Assembly (NCBI RefSeq): GCF_022827545.1
Contig: NZ_CP094669.1
Coordinates: 4,767,001 to 4,831,000 of the forward strand
From: Hymenobacter tibetensis
Lineage (GTDB): Bacteria; Bacteroidota; Bacteroidia; Cytophagales; Hymenobacteraceae
Direction of reading: 5' to 3'
Length of the DNA: 64,000 nucleotides
Both the position numbers and the translations under genes were made by a program. Below, piece by piece: positions 51,421-61,961 of the stretch. The notes under the pieces are model-generated. The model was not told the DNA's origin, made no database searches, and saw only the letters and a list, made by a program, of their open reading frames with translations. The stretch's first letter is position 1; every line of letters starts with the position of its first letter.

Positions 51421-52791
51421 ATGCATATGCAATACTCATCAACCTGGCTACGTCGCCTGGCCGCTGGCTTTCTGCTCGGAACCCTACTGACGGCCACCGC
51501 CTGCGACCTAGAGTTAGCCAATCCCAATGCCGCCCTTGATGAACGGGCGTTAACGACGCGCGAAGGTTTGTTGGCGCTGAGTGTAGGCTTACGTCAGCTC
51601 TACTCCACTGCGGCTTTGGAGCCGATTATTCTTACCACCGGAGCTACCAGCCGCGAGGTAAAAGGCATTACCACCTTTTTCAATATCACCGAATTGGAGC
51701 AAGGCGGCTCACAACTTTCGCCAAGTAATGCGAATACTTCGGCTTTGTTCGCGCGGCCCTACCGGGTTATCCTAGCGGCCGATCAGTTGATTACTGCTGC
51801 TCCGGTGGTATTAGCCACCGACGCCAGCACGCGCAGCCGAGTATTGGCCCATGCTTATTTATTTAAAGCAGCGGCACTGGCGGGTGTATCACTAGGCTTC
51901 GAGCAAGCGCCGCTTACGGCTGTACCCAACGTGGAGGCTTCTCCGAACTACGTCGGGCCTAGCTTTGTGCCGCGCCAGCAACTACTGCAAGAAGCTATTC
52001 GGCTGCTTGATCTAGCTACACAGGAGCTAAGTGCCAATCCTTCCTCGCCTGAATTCACCGCTGTTGTCACTCGGGTTGGCTTCGATTTGCCTAATACAGT
52101 ACAGGCGTATCGAGCCCGCTTTAATCTGATGGCTGGCAACTATGCAGCGGCTTTGACTGCTGCCAATCTTGTCGACCTAACCGTTCGCTCTGCTTTCACT
52201 TATTCAGCGCAAAACCCGAATCCAATCTATCAATTTACAGTGCAGTCGGGTGCCAACTTTCGGCCACGCAACAACCTAGGCTTACCTACTAGTCTCGTAG
52301 AAGCTAATGATGGACGGCTAGCCTTTTACTTAAGCGGCCCCGTGGTGATCGATTCCAACAATGGCACTACAGATAACATCCGCAGTTCAGGTGGTTTTTT
52401 CTCCGCCCTGAATTCTGATATCCCTGCCTACCTACCCGATGAAATGCGCCTCATCCGGGCTGAAGCCAATTTGCGCGCTGCTACGCCTAATCTTGCCGCC
52501 GCGCTCACCGACATCAACGTCGTGCGAACCCAGGCTACTGGCGACCCGTTTGGCGTGCATGCGGGACTGCCTGCCTACTCTGGCCCACTAACAGTGGAAG
52601 CGCTGCTGCTGGAAGTGTACAAGCAACGCTGCGCCGAGCTGTACCTAAGCGGCCTGCGCTTGGATGATAGTCGCCGTTTCGGGCGGCCGGTGCCGCCTGC
52701 TAATGTTACAGAACGAAACCGCAATTTCTACCCGTATCCGCAGCAAGAGCGTACCAATAACCCCAACACCCCCGCTGATCCGGCTATCTGA
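51421..52791 (+). CDS. RagB/SusD-type nutrient-binding lipoprotein
   Basis: The 456-residue helical TPR-like protein has a lipobox (TLLTATACDLELANPN), with the lipidated Cys at residue 28. An alternative ATG lies two codons in (51427). The SusD family pattern includes a Asn/Pro-rich start, a middle stretch with RPYRVILAADQLITAAPVVL, and a C-terminal domain (EVYKQRCAELYLSGLRLDDSRRFGRPVPP). It forms the lid of the SusC channel at the outer membrane. It is followed by a terminator at 52805-52840. It is shorter than typical 500-570-residue SusD proteins. Confidence 0.9.
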   Translation: MHMQYSSTWLRRLAAGFLLGTLLTATACDLELANPNAALDERALTTREGLLALSVGLRQLYSTAALEPIILTTGATSREVKGITTFFNITELEQGGSQLSPSNANTSALFARPYRVILAADQLITAAPVVLATDASTRSRVLAHAYLFKAAALAGVSLGFEQAPLTAVPNVEASPNYVGPSFVPRQQLLQEAIRLLDLATQELSANPSSPEFTAVVTRVGFDLPNTVQAYRARFNLMAGNYAAALTAANLVDLTVRSAFTYSAQNPNPIYQFTVQSGANFRPRNNLGLPTSLVEANDGRLAFYLSGPVVIDSNNGTTDNIRSSGGFFSALNSDIPAYLPDEMRLIRAEANLRAATPNLAAALTDINVVRTQATGDPFGVHAGLPAYSGPLTVEALLLEVYKQRCAELYLSGLRLDDSRRFGRPVPPANVTERNRNFYPYPQQERTNNPNTPADPAI

Positions 52792-52804
52792 TCTGTCTTT
52801 CAAT

Positions 52805-52840
52805 AAAAAGCCCTGCTTCTGGCGAGAAGTAGGGCTTTTT
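52805..52840. terminator. Terminator after susD-like gene
   Basis: AAAAAGCCCTGCTTCT (52805-52820) pairs with AGAAGTAGGGCTTTTT (52825-52840) with one G-T wobble, followed by TT. It separates converging genes (52791 plus, 52862 minus). Confidence 0.85.
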
Positions 52841-52861
52841 TTGTGTGGCTGTTATGCGAAT

Positions 52862-53326
52862 TCATCGTACCGGCGCGGCCAATGGTATCACACCGAAGCT
52901 TAGTACTTGGCGGGCCGTGGAATCACGGAATGTGACGTCGAGCTGTACTTTAGGACGAGCAGCCAATGTATCCGCCTTGAACATAAACGCGACAAACGAC
53001 TGTGGGTGCTGCCCGTCGCGAAGCCGGAATCCTAGCTTGTACAAGTCAATAGATGGGCCGTAGTGACGTCCTTGCTCATACAAAGGCAAGGCTACAGCCC
53101 GGAACCGCGCAGGTGTTAAGGCAGAGCCGACTTCGGGCGCCAGCATTCGGTGGGCAACGTCAAACTCACCACGCAATACGGTCAGCAAAAACTGCCGAGC
53201 AGCTTGGATCTGCGAGGGTTGCGACGCTGGAGAAGCCACTCCGGCGCCTAATGGCACGCTAAGCAACAACAGCACCAGTAGGCTACCCACCCACCTAGCG
53301 ATGAAAAACCAACCTATCTGCTTCAT
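52862..53326 (-). CDS. Small exported protein of unknown function (DUF3887-like)
   Basis: The protein has 154 residues from ATG 53326. A start at 53380 would add an 18-residue non-conserved leader. Signal peptide: FFIARWVGSLLVLLLLSVPLGAGVASP. The mature part (QIQAARQFLLTVLRGEFDVAHRMLAPEVGSALTPARFRAVALPLYEQGRHYGPSI) resembles the DUF3887/ketosteroid-isomerase-like helices seen in some envelope proteins. No active-site motif is visible. Function unknown. Confidence 0.55.
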   Translation of the reverse strand: MKQIGWFFIARWVGSLLVLLLLSVPLGAGVASPASQPSQIQAARQFLLTVLRGEFDVAHRMLAPEVGSALTPARFRAVALPLYEQGRHYGPSIDLYKLGFRLRDGQHPQSFVAFMFKADTLAARPKVQLDVTFRDSTARQVLSFGVIPLAAPVR

Positions 53327-53487
53327 ATACGAGAGAAATATAACGAGGCAACTCAACTGCACTGCCGCTCGTTCCCTCAACGCAAATCGGCGGTGGTTGG
53401 CTGGCTCTTCTGAACCATCCCTCCACCGCCGACGTGTTAACTCGTTGGAAGTTCTAGCAGAAAAGCTTCCAACTCTGGTAGAGCACT

Positions 53488-56400
53488 TTATTCAATTACA
53501 ATGCGCCGAGTAGCGTTGAGACCTGCGCCAGTTAAGCGTAGAACGTATATGCCCGGGCTTAAAGCATGCGTATCGAACGTAGCCGGGGTCATACGGCTGT
53601 TGAGCGCTAGCTGCTTCCGGCTTATTTGCCGTCCCAAGGCATCATAGAGCGTCAAATCAGCAGTTTTGCCGTTGCCGGTACCTGCCAGCTGCACCGTGAA
53701 ATGCTTGTCTATGGCTGCCGGATTAGGGAAAACGCTCAACGTCATGCCCGCCAACTGCTCGTCTCGTGTGCCTTGTACAATCGTAATCGTGAAGGCGCGG
53801 AAGGCAACGTTGTTGTTTTCGTTGCTCTCGACAATGCCGTTCACGTGGTCGGCGATGAACAGCACGTAATAAGTGCCGGTTGGCGTGTTACCAGGAATAA
53901 CGAGCGCCGTGCCCATTGACTGCGAACTACCACCGAACAGCGTACCAGCCTGTGAATTTCCTAGGAAAATGTCGTTGCCATCAAAGACGGTATTAGTTGA
54001 CAGATAGTAACCCGTGGCACTCTGCGAGGCAACAGCACTGCCTTGGTTGAACAATATACAGCTAGCCGTAATAGCATTACCAGCCATCACATTATAGTTC
54101 GACAAGGCGGCCTGCGTAACAACTAAGTCAGGCTGCGCTGGTGCTAACACAAACAGGTTGCTGAATGCCACGTTGTTGCCTTCGTTGCTCTCACTAACAG
54201 CGTTGCTTGGATCGGCTACGTGCAAGATGTAGTAGCTGCCTGCTGGCGTGGTAGTTGGAATTGTAAATTGGCTACCTCGGAACGCCGTTTGGTTGGGCGA
54301 CAAGCTACCACCATTGCTGCTACCTAGTAGTACATCAGAGTTGTCGAGCGTGCTGTTCGTTGATAAATAATACTCCACTGTGCTGCTGAAAGCAACTGCA
54401 CTACCTTGGTTTGCAATTTGGGTGCTCACGGCGAGTGAGTTGCCAGCTGTGATGGTTTGACTGCCATTCAACACAGATGGCACCAAATCAGGCACTGCAG
54501 TGCCGGCGGCCACGCAAGAAACAGCTGCTTGGAAACCACTGTTTACCACGCTACCATCTGTCGTGAATCGTAGCGTAAGGGCTCCCGTGCTGTTCGTAGC
54601 GGTGATAACACCAGGGTTGCCCACGTAGGTACCAATTATTGGCGACGAGCTGCTCGGACCATCGTAGATCGTAAGTCCGTCGCAGCAGGTTTCCACCGAG
54701 AAGAGGCTGAACACAAGTTGAACCTTATTACCGGCTGTACCTGGGTTGATGGTGAGCGTACCGTTTGCGTTATCCGAATAATCGGAGGTGCCACCATGGT
54801 CATATACAGTAGTGGCGCAAGTGGTGATAGTGGCTGTGCCCGTGTAAGGAACTACAGTGCCGTTGAAAGGTGCCGTTACGACGAAGGGCAATGATACCAC
54901 GTTGTTGTTCTCGTTGGTTTCATTGACAAGCGCCGTGTGGTCGGCCACGAACAGGATGAAGTAATTACCAGGCGTGGTGCCAGTTGGAACACTAAGGCTA
55001 GCATTACGGCTACCGTAGTCGTTAGCAAACAACGAGCCTCCTGTGGAAGCGCTTAACAGCACGTCGGTGGCACTCAACACATTATCTGCGGAAAGGTAAT
55101 ACCCTACGTTGCTACTTGAGGATGTAGAGTTGCCTTGGTTAAAAATCGTAACAAAGGCATTGAACGCAACGCCAGCGCTGGCAGAGGTACGTGAAAGGCT
55201 CTGCTGCGAGAGAGTTAGGTCAACGCCCGGCGCCACAACGGTAAGCACCACGCTACGAACGTTGTTGGTTTCATTGGTTTCTGTTACCGCGCTCAGATGG
55301 TCAGCAACAAAGAGCACATAATAGCTACCCGCCGCGGTACTGCTTGGAATTGTGAGCTGTGGGTAAGTGGTAATCCCTTGGTTGGTCGTTAGCTGGGACA
55401 CCATGCTGGATGTCAGCAGCTGGTCGTTGGCGCTCAAGGTAGCATCGGCAGACAAGTACACTCCCGTGCTACTAGCATTTGCTGTGGTGTTTCCCTGATT
55501 ATAAACAAACGCTGTGGCACTGATATTGGTCCCTGGCACCACCGAAGTTTGGCTGAGTTGAGCCTGTTGCACCACCAGATCCACGCTGGGCATCGATACG
55601 GTGATGGCCACCGCTGCCACGTTATTTGTCTCGTTGCTCTCGTTTACCACGCTTTGGTAATCAGCCGCAAATAAGATGTAGTAGCTGCCGGGGGCAGTAC
55701 CAGGTGGAACGTTGGTTGAAACGTTCCGGAATTGATTGAAGCTAGGGGTCAGCTGACCACCAAAAGAAGAAGTTAGCAACTCATCGTTGGCGTCAAGTAC
55801 CGGATTCGTGGAAAGATAGTACCCCACACTGCTGAAAGGCGCCGTTGCGTTGCCCTGATTGGCAATTGAGCACGAGAGAGTAAGCACGTTACCGGGAGCT
55901 GTATTCGGTGTTGACACGTTGGCTTGCTGCACCACCAAATCAATAGTAGGTGGTACCACGTTCACCGAGATGCTGGCAACGTTGTTGGTTTCGTTGCTTT
56001 CACTCACTACGTTCAAATAGTCGGCAGCGTACAGCAGGTAGTAGCCACCCGTAGGTGTAGAAGCTGGGACAGCCAGCGTGGCCGACCGATACGACGACTG
56101 GTTCACGCCAAGAGTGCTGCCAAATGAGTTACCCAGCAGTACATCGTTGGAGCTTAGTGTAGCATCTGTTGATAAGTAGTACCCCACACTGCTACTCTGT
56201 GCCGTAGTGCCCGATAGATTGTATATCGTACAGTTGACTGATAGAGAGTTACCAGGGATGATAGCCAACGGCTGCGCCGAAGCACCTTGAATGGCCAAGT
56301 CGGCTTGAGGAATCATAGTTACGCACGCAATGTCAGCCGCGAATCCGCTAAGGTGCACCACATTGTCGCTGGTTAGACGAATGGTGAGAGTACCGGCAGC

Positions 56401-56772
56401 ATTAGTAGCGTACAGTGTACCCGGATTCTGTGAATCGTAAACGCCAATGAGCGGAGCAGCTACGCTGGATCCGTCGTATACATAGAGCTTGTCGTAATAT
56501 GACTCTACGTTGAAAGACGTGAACTGTAATCTAATCTTGTTACCTGCCGTAGCGGGTGTAAGTGTTACCGTACCGTCAACGTTAGGAGAATAGTTGCCGT
56601 TAGCGCCCCCATCATCATAGAGAGTTCCACCGCACGTGGTGAAAGATGTGGAACCACTAGTGGGCAGCAAATACGTCTGCGCAGTAGCGGGCAGGGCCCA
56701 CATCAGTAATAGCAATAGGCTCCCGAACACCGGATAAGTCCGCCGTAAAAGAGATAAGTAAAGTTGGGGCAT
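53488..56772 (-). CDS. Giant secreted CUB/CARDB-repeat protein with T9SS sorting domain
   Basis: The 1094-residue surface protein has a signal peptide (residues 8-32, ending ALPATAQ), CUB-like domain (33-151), four CARDB repeats (about 157-272, 277-393, 397-513, 517-633), a second CUB-like domain (640-754), two more CARDB repeats (760-876, 880-998) and a type A T9SS sorting domain (about 1010-1094). Each CARDB repeat ends in a variant of SESNETNNV. The Asn/Thr-rich repeats are long and conserved, giving near-repeats in the DNA. CARDB domains are often adhesive, and T9SS would place the protein at the surface. Substrate or ligand is unknown. Confidence 0.9.
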   Translation of the reverse strand: MPQLYLSLLRRTYPVFGSLLLLLMWALPATAQTYLLPTSGSTSFTTCGGTLYDDGGANGNYSPNVDGTVTLTPATAGNKIRLQFTSFNVESYYDKLYVYDGSSVAAPLIGVYDSQNPGTLYATNAAGTLTIRLTSDNVVHLSGFAADIACVTMIPQADLAIQGASAQPLAIIPGNSLSVNCTIYNLSGTTAQSSSVGYYLSTDATLSSNDVLLGNSFGSTLGVNQSSYRSATLAVPASTPTGGYYLLYAADYLNVVSESNETNNVASISVNVVPPTIDLVVQQANVSTPNTAPGNVLTLSCSIANQGNATAPFSSVGYYLSTNPVLDANDELLTSSFGGQLTPSFNQFRNVSTNVPPGTAPGSYYILFAADYQSVVNESNETNNVAAVAITVSMPSVDLVVQQAQLSQTSVVPGTNISATAFVYNQGNTTANASSTGVYLSADATLSANDQLLTSSMVSQLTTNQGITTYPQLTIPSSTAAGSYYVLFVADHLSAVTETNETNNVRSVVLTVVAPGVDLTLSQQSLSRTSASAGVAFNAFVTIFNQGNSTSSSSNVGYYLSADNVLSATDVLLSASTGGSLFANDYGSRNASLSVPTGTTPGNYFILFVADHTALVNETNENNNVVSLPFVVTAPFNGTVVPYTGTATITTCATTVYDHGGTSDYSDNANGTLTINPGTAGNKVQLVFSLFSVETCCDGLTIYDGPSSSSPIIGTYVGNPGVITATNSTGALTLRFTTDGSVVNSGFQAAVSCVAAGTAVPDLVPSVLNGSQTITAGNSLAVSTQIANQGSAVAFSSTVEYYLSTNSTLDNSDVLLGSSNGGSLSPNQTAFRGSQFTIPTTTPAGSYYILHVADPSNAVSESNEGNNVAFSNLFVLAPAQPDLVVTQAALSNYNVMAGNAITASCILFNQGSAVASQSATGYYLSTNTVFDGNDIFLGNSQAGTLFGGSSQSMGTALVIPGNTPTGTYYVLFIADHVNGIVESNENNNVAFRAFTITIVQGTRDEQLAGMTLSVFPNPAAIDKHFTVQLAGTGNGKTADLTLYDALGRQISRKQLALNSRMTPATFDTHALSPGIYVLRLTGAGLNATRRIVIE

Positions 56773-56777
56773 ACAAT

Positions 56778-56785
56778 AAAAGGTA
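56778..56785 (-). promoter_or_regulatory. Near-consensus -7 element (TACCTTTT) upstream of CARDB gene
   Basis: One mismatch to TAnnTTTG, ending five bases before the ATG of the gene at 53488-56772. If it is the promoter, the mRNA would be close to leaderless. Confidence 0.3.
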
Positions 56786-56804
56786 GAAGTGAAAAAAACA
56801 AAAA

Positions 56805-56845
56805 AGCCAGCCCATACGCTTCACCTAGAAGCATACTGGCTGGCT
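56805..56845 (-). terminator. Intrinsic terminator after the FtsB/DivIC-like gene
   Basis: AGCCAGCCCATACGC (56805-56819) pairs with GCATACTGGCTGGCT (56831-56845), with G-U wobbles on the minus strand, followed by TTTTTGTTTTTTT. It lies downstream of the gene ending at 56887. Confidence 0.8.
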
Positions 56846-56886
56846 GACAAGAATTTTATTCAAGGTGCGTCCGACGACGCAGACGG

Positions 56887-57183
56887 TTAGTTACTGTCCT
56901 GGTGGGGCACCAGAATAAATACGTCTTCACTAGGGCGTTTCATAATATAGTTTTCGCGCGCAAACTTTTCCAGCAGTTCCGGGCTGCTCAATAATTCAGC
57001 GCGCTCTTTTTTCACTGTCTCTATATTGTCTAAATAATATTTCCGATCGGCCTGTAACTCCTGCAGCTTTGCGTACATATCGTACTGCTTCACAAAGTCG
57101 TTAGCGTCGAATACAAGCATCCAAACCAGAAAGCTCACTCCTACATAAAAGTAGAAGCTGCGTAAGAAGCCGGGAACACGCAT
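56887..57183 (-). CDS. FtsB/DivIC-like septum formation initiator
   Basis: The 98-residue protein has one transmembrane helix (FYFYVGVSFLVWMLVF) and a periplasmic coiled coil (MYAKLQELQADRKYYLDNIETVKKERAELL) as in the FtsB/DivIC family. These proteins act with FtsL and FtsQ at the division site. The ORF opens at a TTG at 57204, but a perfect TATCTTTG element at 57209-57216 would start the mRNA close to that TTG. I therefore choose ATG 57183, which leaves an 18-base leader. The eno gene lies upstream on the same strand, with a terminator between. Confidence 0.83.
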   Translation of the reverse strand: MRVPGFLRSFYFYVGVSFLVWMLVFDANDFVKQYDMYAKLQELQADRKYYLDNIETVKKERAELLSSPELLEKFARENYIMKRPSEDVFILVPHQDSN

Positions 57184-57208
57184 AAGAATACTACTAAAAG
57201 ACAAGGTT

Positions 57209-57216
57209 CAAAGATA
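57209..57216 (-). promoter_or_regulatory. TATCTTTG -7 element for the FtsB/DivIC-like gene
   Basis: A perfect TAnnTTTG match 26 bases upstream of the chosen ATG (57183). It decides the start over the upstream TTG. Confidence 0.5.
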
Positions 57217-57311
57217 AATGCATTTACTGCAGAATGAAAAGCAAGTATAGATTTTTTTCTATTCAAATAACCTGGCATTACACCTGGCTCCTAGCTTTTC
57301 GAACTATGAAA

Positions 57312-57345
57312 AAAGGCTCCGTTGCCTTCTGACAACAGAGCCTTT
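57312..57345 (-). terminator. Intrinsic terminator after eno
   Basis: AAAGGCTCCGTTG (57312-57324) pairs with CAACAGAGCCTTT (57333-57345) with one mismatch, with A-runs beyond. It lies 36 bases after the eno stop (57381). Confidence 0.8.
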
Positions 57346-57380
57346 CATAGAAACGCTTCTACAAAAGCGTTTGGTATGTG

Positions 57381-58697
<1,317 letters not shown>

Positions 58698-58827
58698 CTA
58701 CCGCAGCGGTTCGGCATTCACACAGGGTTTGTGGCGCCAAGGTAAGGAATTCATAAAAGAGCTGCCGCCCTTTTGCCATCTTTCACGTTCCCAAAGCACA
58801 TTCTGCAACGTCAAAATTCAGGCATAA

Positions 58828-58859
58828 AAAAGGGACGTACCATCTGGCACGTCCCTTTT
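58828..58859 (-). terminator. Intrinsic terminator after rplQ
   Basis: AAAAGGGACGT / ACGTCCCTTTT arms (58828-58838, 58849-58859) lie just after the rplQ stop codon at 58884. Confidence 0.85.
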
Positions 58860-58883
58860 CAAATCAGTTGTCAAGAACTCAAC

Positions 58884-59492
58884 TTACGACGCAGACTCTT
58901 CGTCTTTCTTCTCGTCACGGGTTTCGCCTTCTTTTAGCGTATCCGTAGCGGTATCTTCTGGAGCAGATACTTCTGTAGTAGGGGCAGCAGCGACAGGAGC
59001 GTCAGCTACTACTTCAGCCGAAGACTGACCTTCACCAGCCGTAGCGGTAGTAGCTTTCTTCTTGCCACGTGAACGACGAGTGGTAGCCGTAGTTTTGGCT
59101 TCACCAGCATTCTTGGCTTCCAACAACGTCTCGTTGTAATCTACGAGTTCGATGATGCACATCTCGGCGTTGTCACCAAGGCGAGACTGGCTCAACTTAA
59201 TGATGCGGGTATATCCACCGGGACGGTTAGCAATTTTCGCTGCTACGTCACCGAACAGTTCTTTCAAGGTCTCTTTGTTCTCCAGTACCGAGAATACCGT
59301 ACGACGAGAATGAGTTGTATCGTTCTTAGATTTGGTGAGCAGGGGCTCTACAAACTGACGTAGAGCTTTGGCCTTAGCTACAGTGGTCGTCACACGCTTG
59401 TGCATGATCAGAGACGAAGCCATGTTAGCTAGCATAGCATTGCGGTGCGAAGCTGTGCGGCCGAGGTGGTTGATGGTTTTACCGTGACGCAT
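58884..59492 (-). CDS. rplQ: 50S ribosomal protein L17 with acidic C-terminal extension
   Basis: The protein has 202 residues from ATG 59492. The ORF opens 13 codons earlier, but [29 protein letters not shown] is the universal L17 start. The core ends near residue 125. The remaining 75 or so residues are a low-complexity Ala/Glu/Thr/Lys tail ([15 protein letters not shown]...[10 protein letters not shown]) common in Bacteroidota L17 proteins. L17 sits by the polypeptide exit tunnel. It is the last gene of the S13-S11-S4-alpha-L17 string, yet a terminator-like hairpin with U-run (59617-59660) separates it from rpoA, so it may need its own promoter. Confidence 0.96.
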   Translation of the reverse strand: MRHGKTINHLGRTASHRNAMLANMASSLIMHKRVTTTVAKAKALRQFVEPLLTKSKNDTTHSRRTVFSVLENKETLKELFGDVAAKIANRPGGYTRIIKLSQSRLGDNAEMCIIELVDYNETLLEAKNAGEAKTTATTRRSRGKKKATTATAGEGQSSAEVVADAPVAAAPTTEVSAPEDTATDTLKEGETRDEKKDEESAS

Positions 59493-59610
59493 AATAAAGG
59501 GGAAATGTGTGAGCTTGCGAACGACGACCACGGCGGAAGGCTTCCCGTCTAAGGAGCCTTCTCATTAGAACCGTTGCCCCTAGGGCTCACTAATGAAAAA
59601 ATGAATGGGC

Positions 59611-59660
59611 AAAAAAAGGTGCTCTCCTTACAAGCCGAAACTTTAGTAAGGAGAGCACCT
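59611..59660 (-). terminator. Strong terminator-like hairpin between rpoA and rplQ
   Basis: Perfect 15-base arms AGGTGCTCTCCTTAC (59617-59631) and 59646-59660 are followed on the minus strand by a seven-T run (A7 at 59611-59617). It looks like a genuine intrinsic terminator inside the ribosomal protein operon. Confidence 0.75.
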
Positions 59661-59667
59661 ATAAAAT

Positions 59668-60657
59668 TTATTCTTCGTCGAGCTTATACTTGCTCAAATC
59701 CATGCCGAAGTTCAAGCCTTTTTCCTCTACGAGGTTTTCCAGCTCAGTTAGCGACTTTTTACCAAAGTTGCGGAACTTCATCATGTCCGACATATCCAAC
59801 TGCACTAGGTCACCAAGGGTCTTAATGTCGGCAGCCTTGAGGCAGTTGTAAGCGCGTACACTCAGATCCATATCCGCCAGTGGCGTCTTCAGAACCTTAC
59901 GCATGTGCAGCGTTTCTTCGTCCACAGTCTCTTCTTCTTCAGCCTTGGCCGTTTCGAAGGTCATGGTGCTGTCCGAGAACAGCATGAAGTGTTGGATCAA
60001 AATGTTGGCAGCACCTTTCAGTGCTTCCTCTGGGTGAATAGAACCGTCCGTGTGAATTTCTATAAGAAGCTTCTCGTAGTCGGTTTTCTGTTCTACACGA
60101 GTATTCTCGATGCTATATTTTACGTTTTTGATAGGCGTAAAAATAGCATCAATTGCAATCTGCCCAAATACCTGGTCAGCTGGCTTGTTCTCTTCAGCAG
60201 GCACGTAACCACGCCCTTTCTGAATAGAAAACTCAAACTCCAGCTCTACCGAAGGGTCGATGTGACAGATAACGAGGTCGGTATTCAAAACCTCGAAACC
60301 GTTGGTGAACTTATTGATGTCACCAGCAGTGAATGTTTCTTGGCCTTTGATGCGAACGGTGATTTTATCCTCGATAGCATCACTAACCTTTTTGAAGCGC
60401 ACTTGCTTCAAGTTGAGGATGATTTCGGACATGTCCTCAATCACACCCTCAATGGTCATGAACTCGTGCAGAACGCTGCTGGTGCGAACCGACGTGATGG
60501 CATAGCCCTCCAGCGACGACAGCAGGATACGGCGTAACGCGTTGCCGATCGTGACGCCGTAGCCTTTCTCCAGCGGTTTAAATTCAAACGTCCCGTAGAA
60601 GTCGTCGGATTTCTCCATTACTACCTTCTCCGGCATTTGAAAAGCTAAGATTGACAT
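59668..60657 (-). CDS. rpoA: RNA polymerase alpha subunit
   Basis: The 329-residue protein is the RNA polymerase assembly platform. The N-terminal domain carries [34 protein letters not shown] near 22-55. The C-terminal domain binds promoter UP elements and activators ([25 protein letters not shown]...[11 protein letters not shown] near 255-310). Length and spacing are normal. It follows rpsD by 144 bases of hairpin-containing spacer and precedes a terminator-like hairpin before rplQ. Confidence 0.98.
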   Translation of the reverse strand: MSILAFQMPEKVVMEKSDDFYGTFEFKPLEKGYGVTIGNALRRILLSSLEGYAITSVRTSSVLHEFMTIEGVIEDMSEIILNLKQVRFKKVSDAIEDKITVRIKGQETFTAGDINKFTNGFEVLNTDLVICHIDPSVELEFEFSIQKGRGYVPAEENKPADQVFGQIAIDAIFTPIKNVKYSIENTRVEQKTDYEKLLIEIHTDGSIHPEEALKGAANILIQHFMLFSDSTMTFETAKAEEEETVDEETLHMRKVLKTPLADMDLSVRAYNCLKAADIKTLGDLVQLDMSDMMKFRNFGKKSLTELENLVEEKGLNFGMDLSKYKLDEE

Positions 60658-60673
60658 AAGTTGGGGCGGTTTT

Positions 60674-60739
60674 AGTATTGAGTAATGGGTATTGGATATA
60701 GAGGCTTGGAAAAGCTCTCAGTACCCACTACCCAATACT
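60674..60739 (-). repeat. Hairpin between rpsD and rpoA
   Basis: AGTATTGAGTAATGGGTATTG (60674-60694) pairs with the AGTACCCACTACCCAATACT side (to 60739). The mismatches become G-U pairs in the minus transcript. It has an inner GAGGCTT/AAGCTCTC stem. It may be an mRNA structure or an attenuator rather than a terminator, because no U-run follows. Confidence 0.55.
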
Positions 60740-60801
60740 TGAATCCATTTAAAGAAAGTCGAAGTAAGAAGGTGACCCGTGTATACAGGCCAACATCAAG
60801 A

Positions 60802-61407
60802 TTACTTCGAGTACAACTCGACGATAAGCTGCTCCGTGATTTTTTCCGGAATCAACTCACGCGAAGGAGCGCTGATGAATTTACCAGCCATTTCCTTGCC
60901 GTCCCATTCCAACCACGAGAAAGCGCGAGCATTACGAGCGCTCAAGCTAGTGGTAATAGCCTCCAACGACTTCGACTTCTCGCGTACTGCAACGATGTCG
61001 CCAGCACGGAGCTTATAAGAAGCAATGTTCACGATTTCACCATTTACAGTAACGTGCTTATGCAATACCAATTGACGGGCAGCACGACGCGTTGTGGCAA
61101 TGCCTAAGCGGTATACGGTATTGTCGAGGCGTGATTCCAGCAAAGCCAACAGGTTGTCACCGGTAATGCCGGGCATAGTGGCTGCTTTATGGAACAAGTT
61201 CTCGAATTGTTTCTCGAGCACGCCGTACATATATTTAACTTTCTGCTTCTCCATCAACTGGACAGCGTACTCGCTTTGCTTTTTGCGACGACCACGGCCA
61301 TGCTGGCCAGGAGGATACGCTTTTTTGGTGAGCGCCTTGCTTGGGCCGAAGATTGGCTCACCAAAGCGACGGGCAATCTTGGTTTTTGGACCGGTATAAC
61401 GTGCCAT
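60802..61407 (-). CDS. rpsD: 30S ribosomal protein S4
   Basis: The 201-residue primary 16S rRNA binder starts [21 protein letters not shown], with the S4 domain (about 90-155: [48 protein letters not shown]). S4 is a classic autoregulator of the alpha operon in other bacteria. It lies between rpsK and rpoA with hairpin-rich spacers on both sides, which could be regulatory sites for S4 (inference). Confidence 0.97.
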   Translation of the reverse strand: MARYTGPKTKIARRFGEPIFGPSKALTKKAYPPGQHGRGRRKKQSEYAVQLMEKQKVKYMYGVLEKQFENLFHKAATMPGITGDNLLALLESRLDNTVYRLGIATTRRAARQLVLHKHVTVNGEIVNIASYKLRAGDIVAVREKSKSLEAITTSLSARNARAFSWLEWDGKEMAGKFISAPSRELIPEKITEQLIVELYSK

Positions 61408-61444
61408 TTCGGGGTTGTTGAGTTTTGAGGGGGTTGAACTGCGC

Positions 61445-61503
61445 GTGTCGGGCTTCTTGGATGTACCTTACTAAATAGAAAAGGTGCATCAGAAACCCGA
61501 CAC
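61445..61503 (-). repeat. Hairpin between rpsK and rpsD
   Basis: GTGTCGGGCTTCTTGGATGTACCTT (61445-61469) pairs with AAGGTGCATCAGAAACCCGACAC (61481-61503) with one bulge and a few G-U pairs. No U-run follows, so it is likely a structured leader of rpsD. Confidence 0.6.
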
Positions 61504-61537
61504 CGGAGGCAAACACTAAGCTTGCCAGTTCAGATAA

Positions 61538-61930
61538 TTATACGCGACGACGTTTAGGAGGACGGCAGCCATTGTGGGGCAGCGGCGTCACGTCCTTGAT
61601 GGTCGTTACCTCAATACCCACGTTACCCAGCGTACGGATAGCCGATTCACGACCAGCGCCCGGACCTTTAACAAACACTTCGGCTTTGCGCATACCCAAA
61701 TCATGAGCTACTTTACCGCAATCGGTGGCAGCCATCTGAGCAGCGTAAGGCGTATTCTTTTTAGAGCCGCGGAAGCCCATCTTACCAGCAGAAGCCCAAG
61801 AAATAACTTGGCCATTATTGTTGGTGATGGAGATGATGATGTTGTTGAACGAAGCCTTGATGTGTACTTGGCCTACTGGCTCAACAACGACAACGCGCTT
61901 CTTGGCTTTGTCTTTTCTTTTTTGTGCCAT
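61538..61930 (-). CDS. rpsK: 30S ribosomal protein S11
   Basis: The 130-residue protein lies on the platform of the 30S subunit near the anti-Shine-Dalgarno region. Core motifs are [46 protein letters not shown] and [43 protein letters not shown]. Bacteroidota S11 commonly shows changes in the 16S-tail contact region linked to the loss of Shine-Dalgarno use; I have not tested this copy. Spacer to rpsM: 79 bases. Confidence 0.98.
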   Translation of the reverse strand: MAQKRKDKAKKRVVVVEPVGQVHIKASFNNIIISITNNNGQVISWASAGKMGFRGSKKNTPYAAQMAATDCGKVAHDLGMRKAEVFVKGPGAGRESAIRTLGNVGIEVTTIKDVTPLPHNGCRPPKRRRV

Positions 61931-61961
61931 TTGGTTATCGCGAAAATGCGCGGAAGGTGTT

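Noticed and set aside
53488..56772. Regular DNA repeats considered as CRISPR or tandem repeat array
   Set aside because: The periodicity is about 360 bases and comes from CARDB protein repeats in one open frame; there are no short direct repeats with unique spacers.
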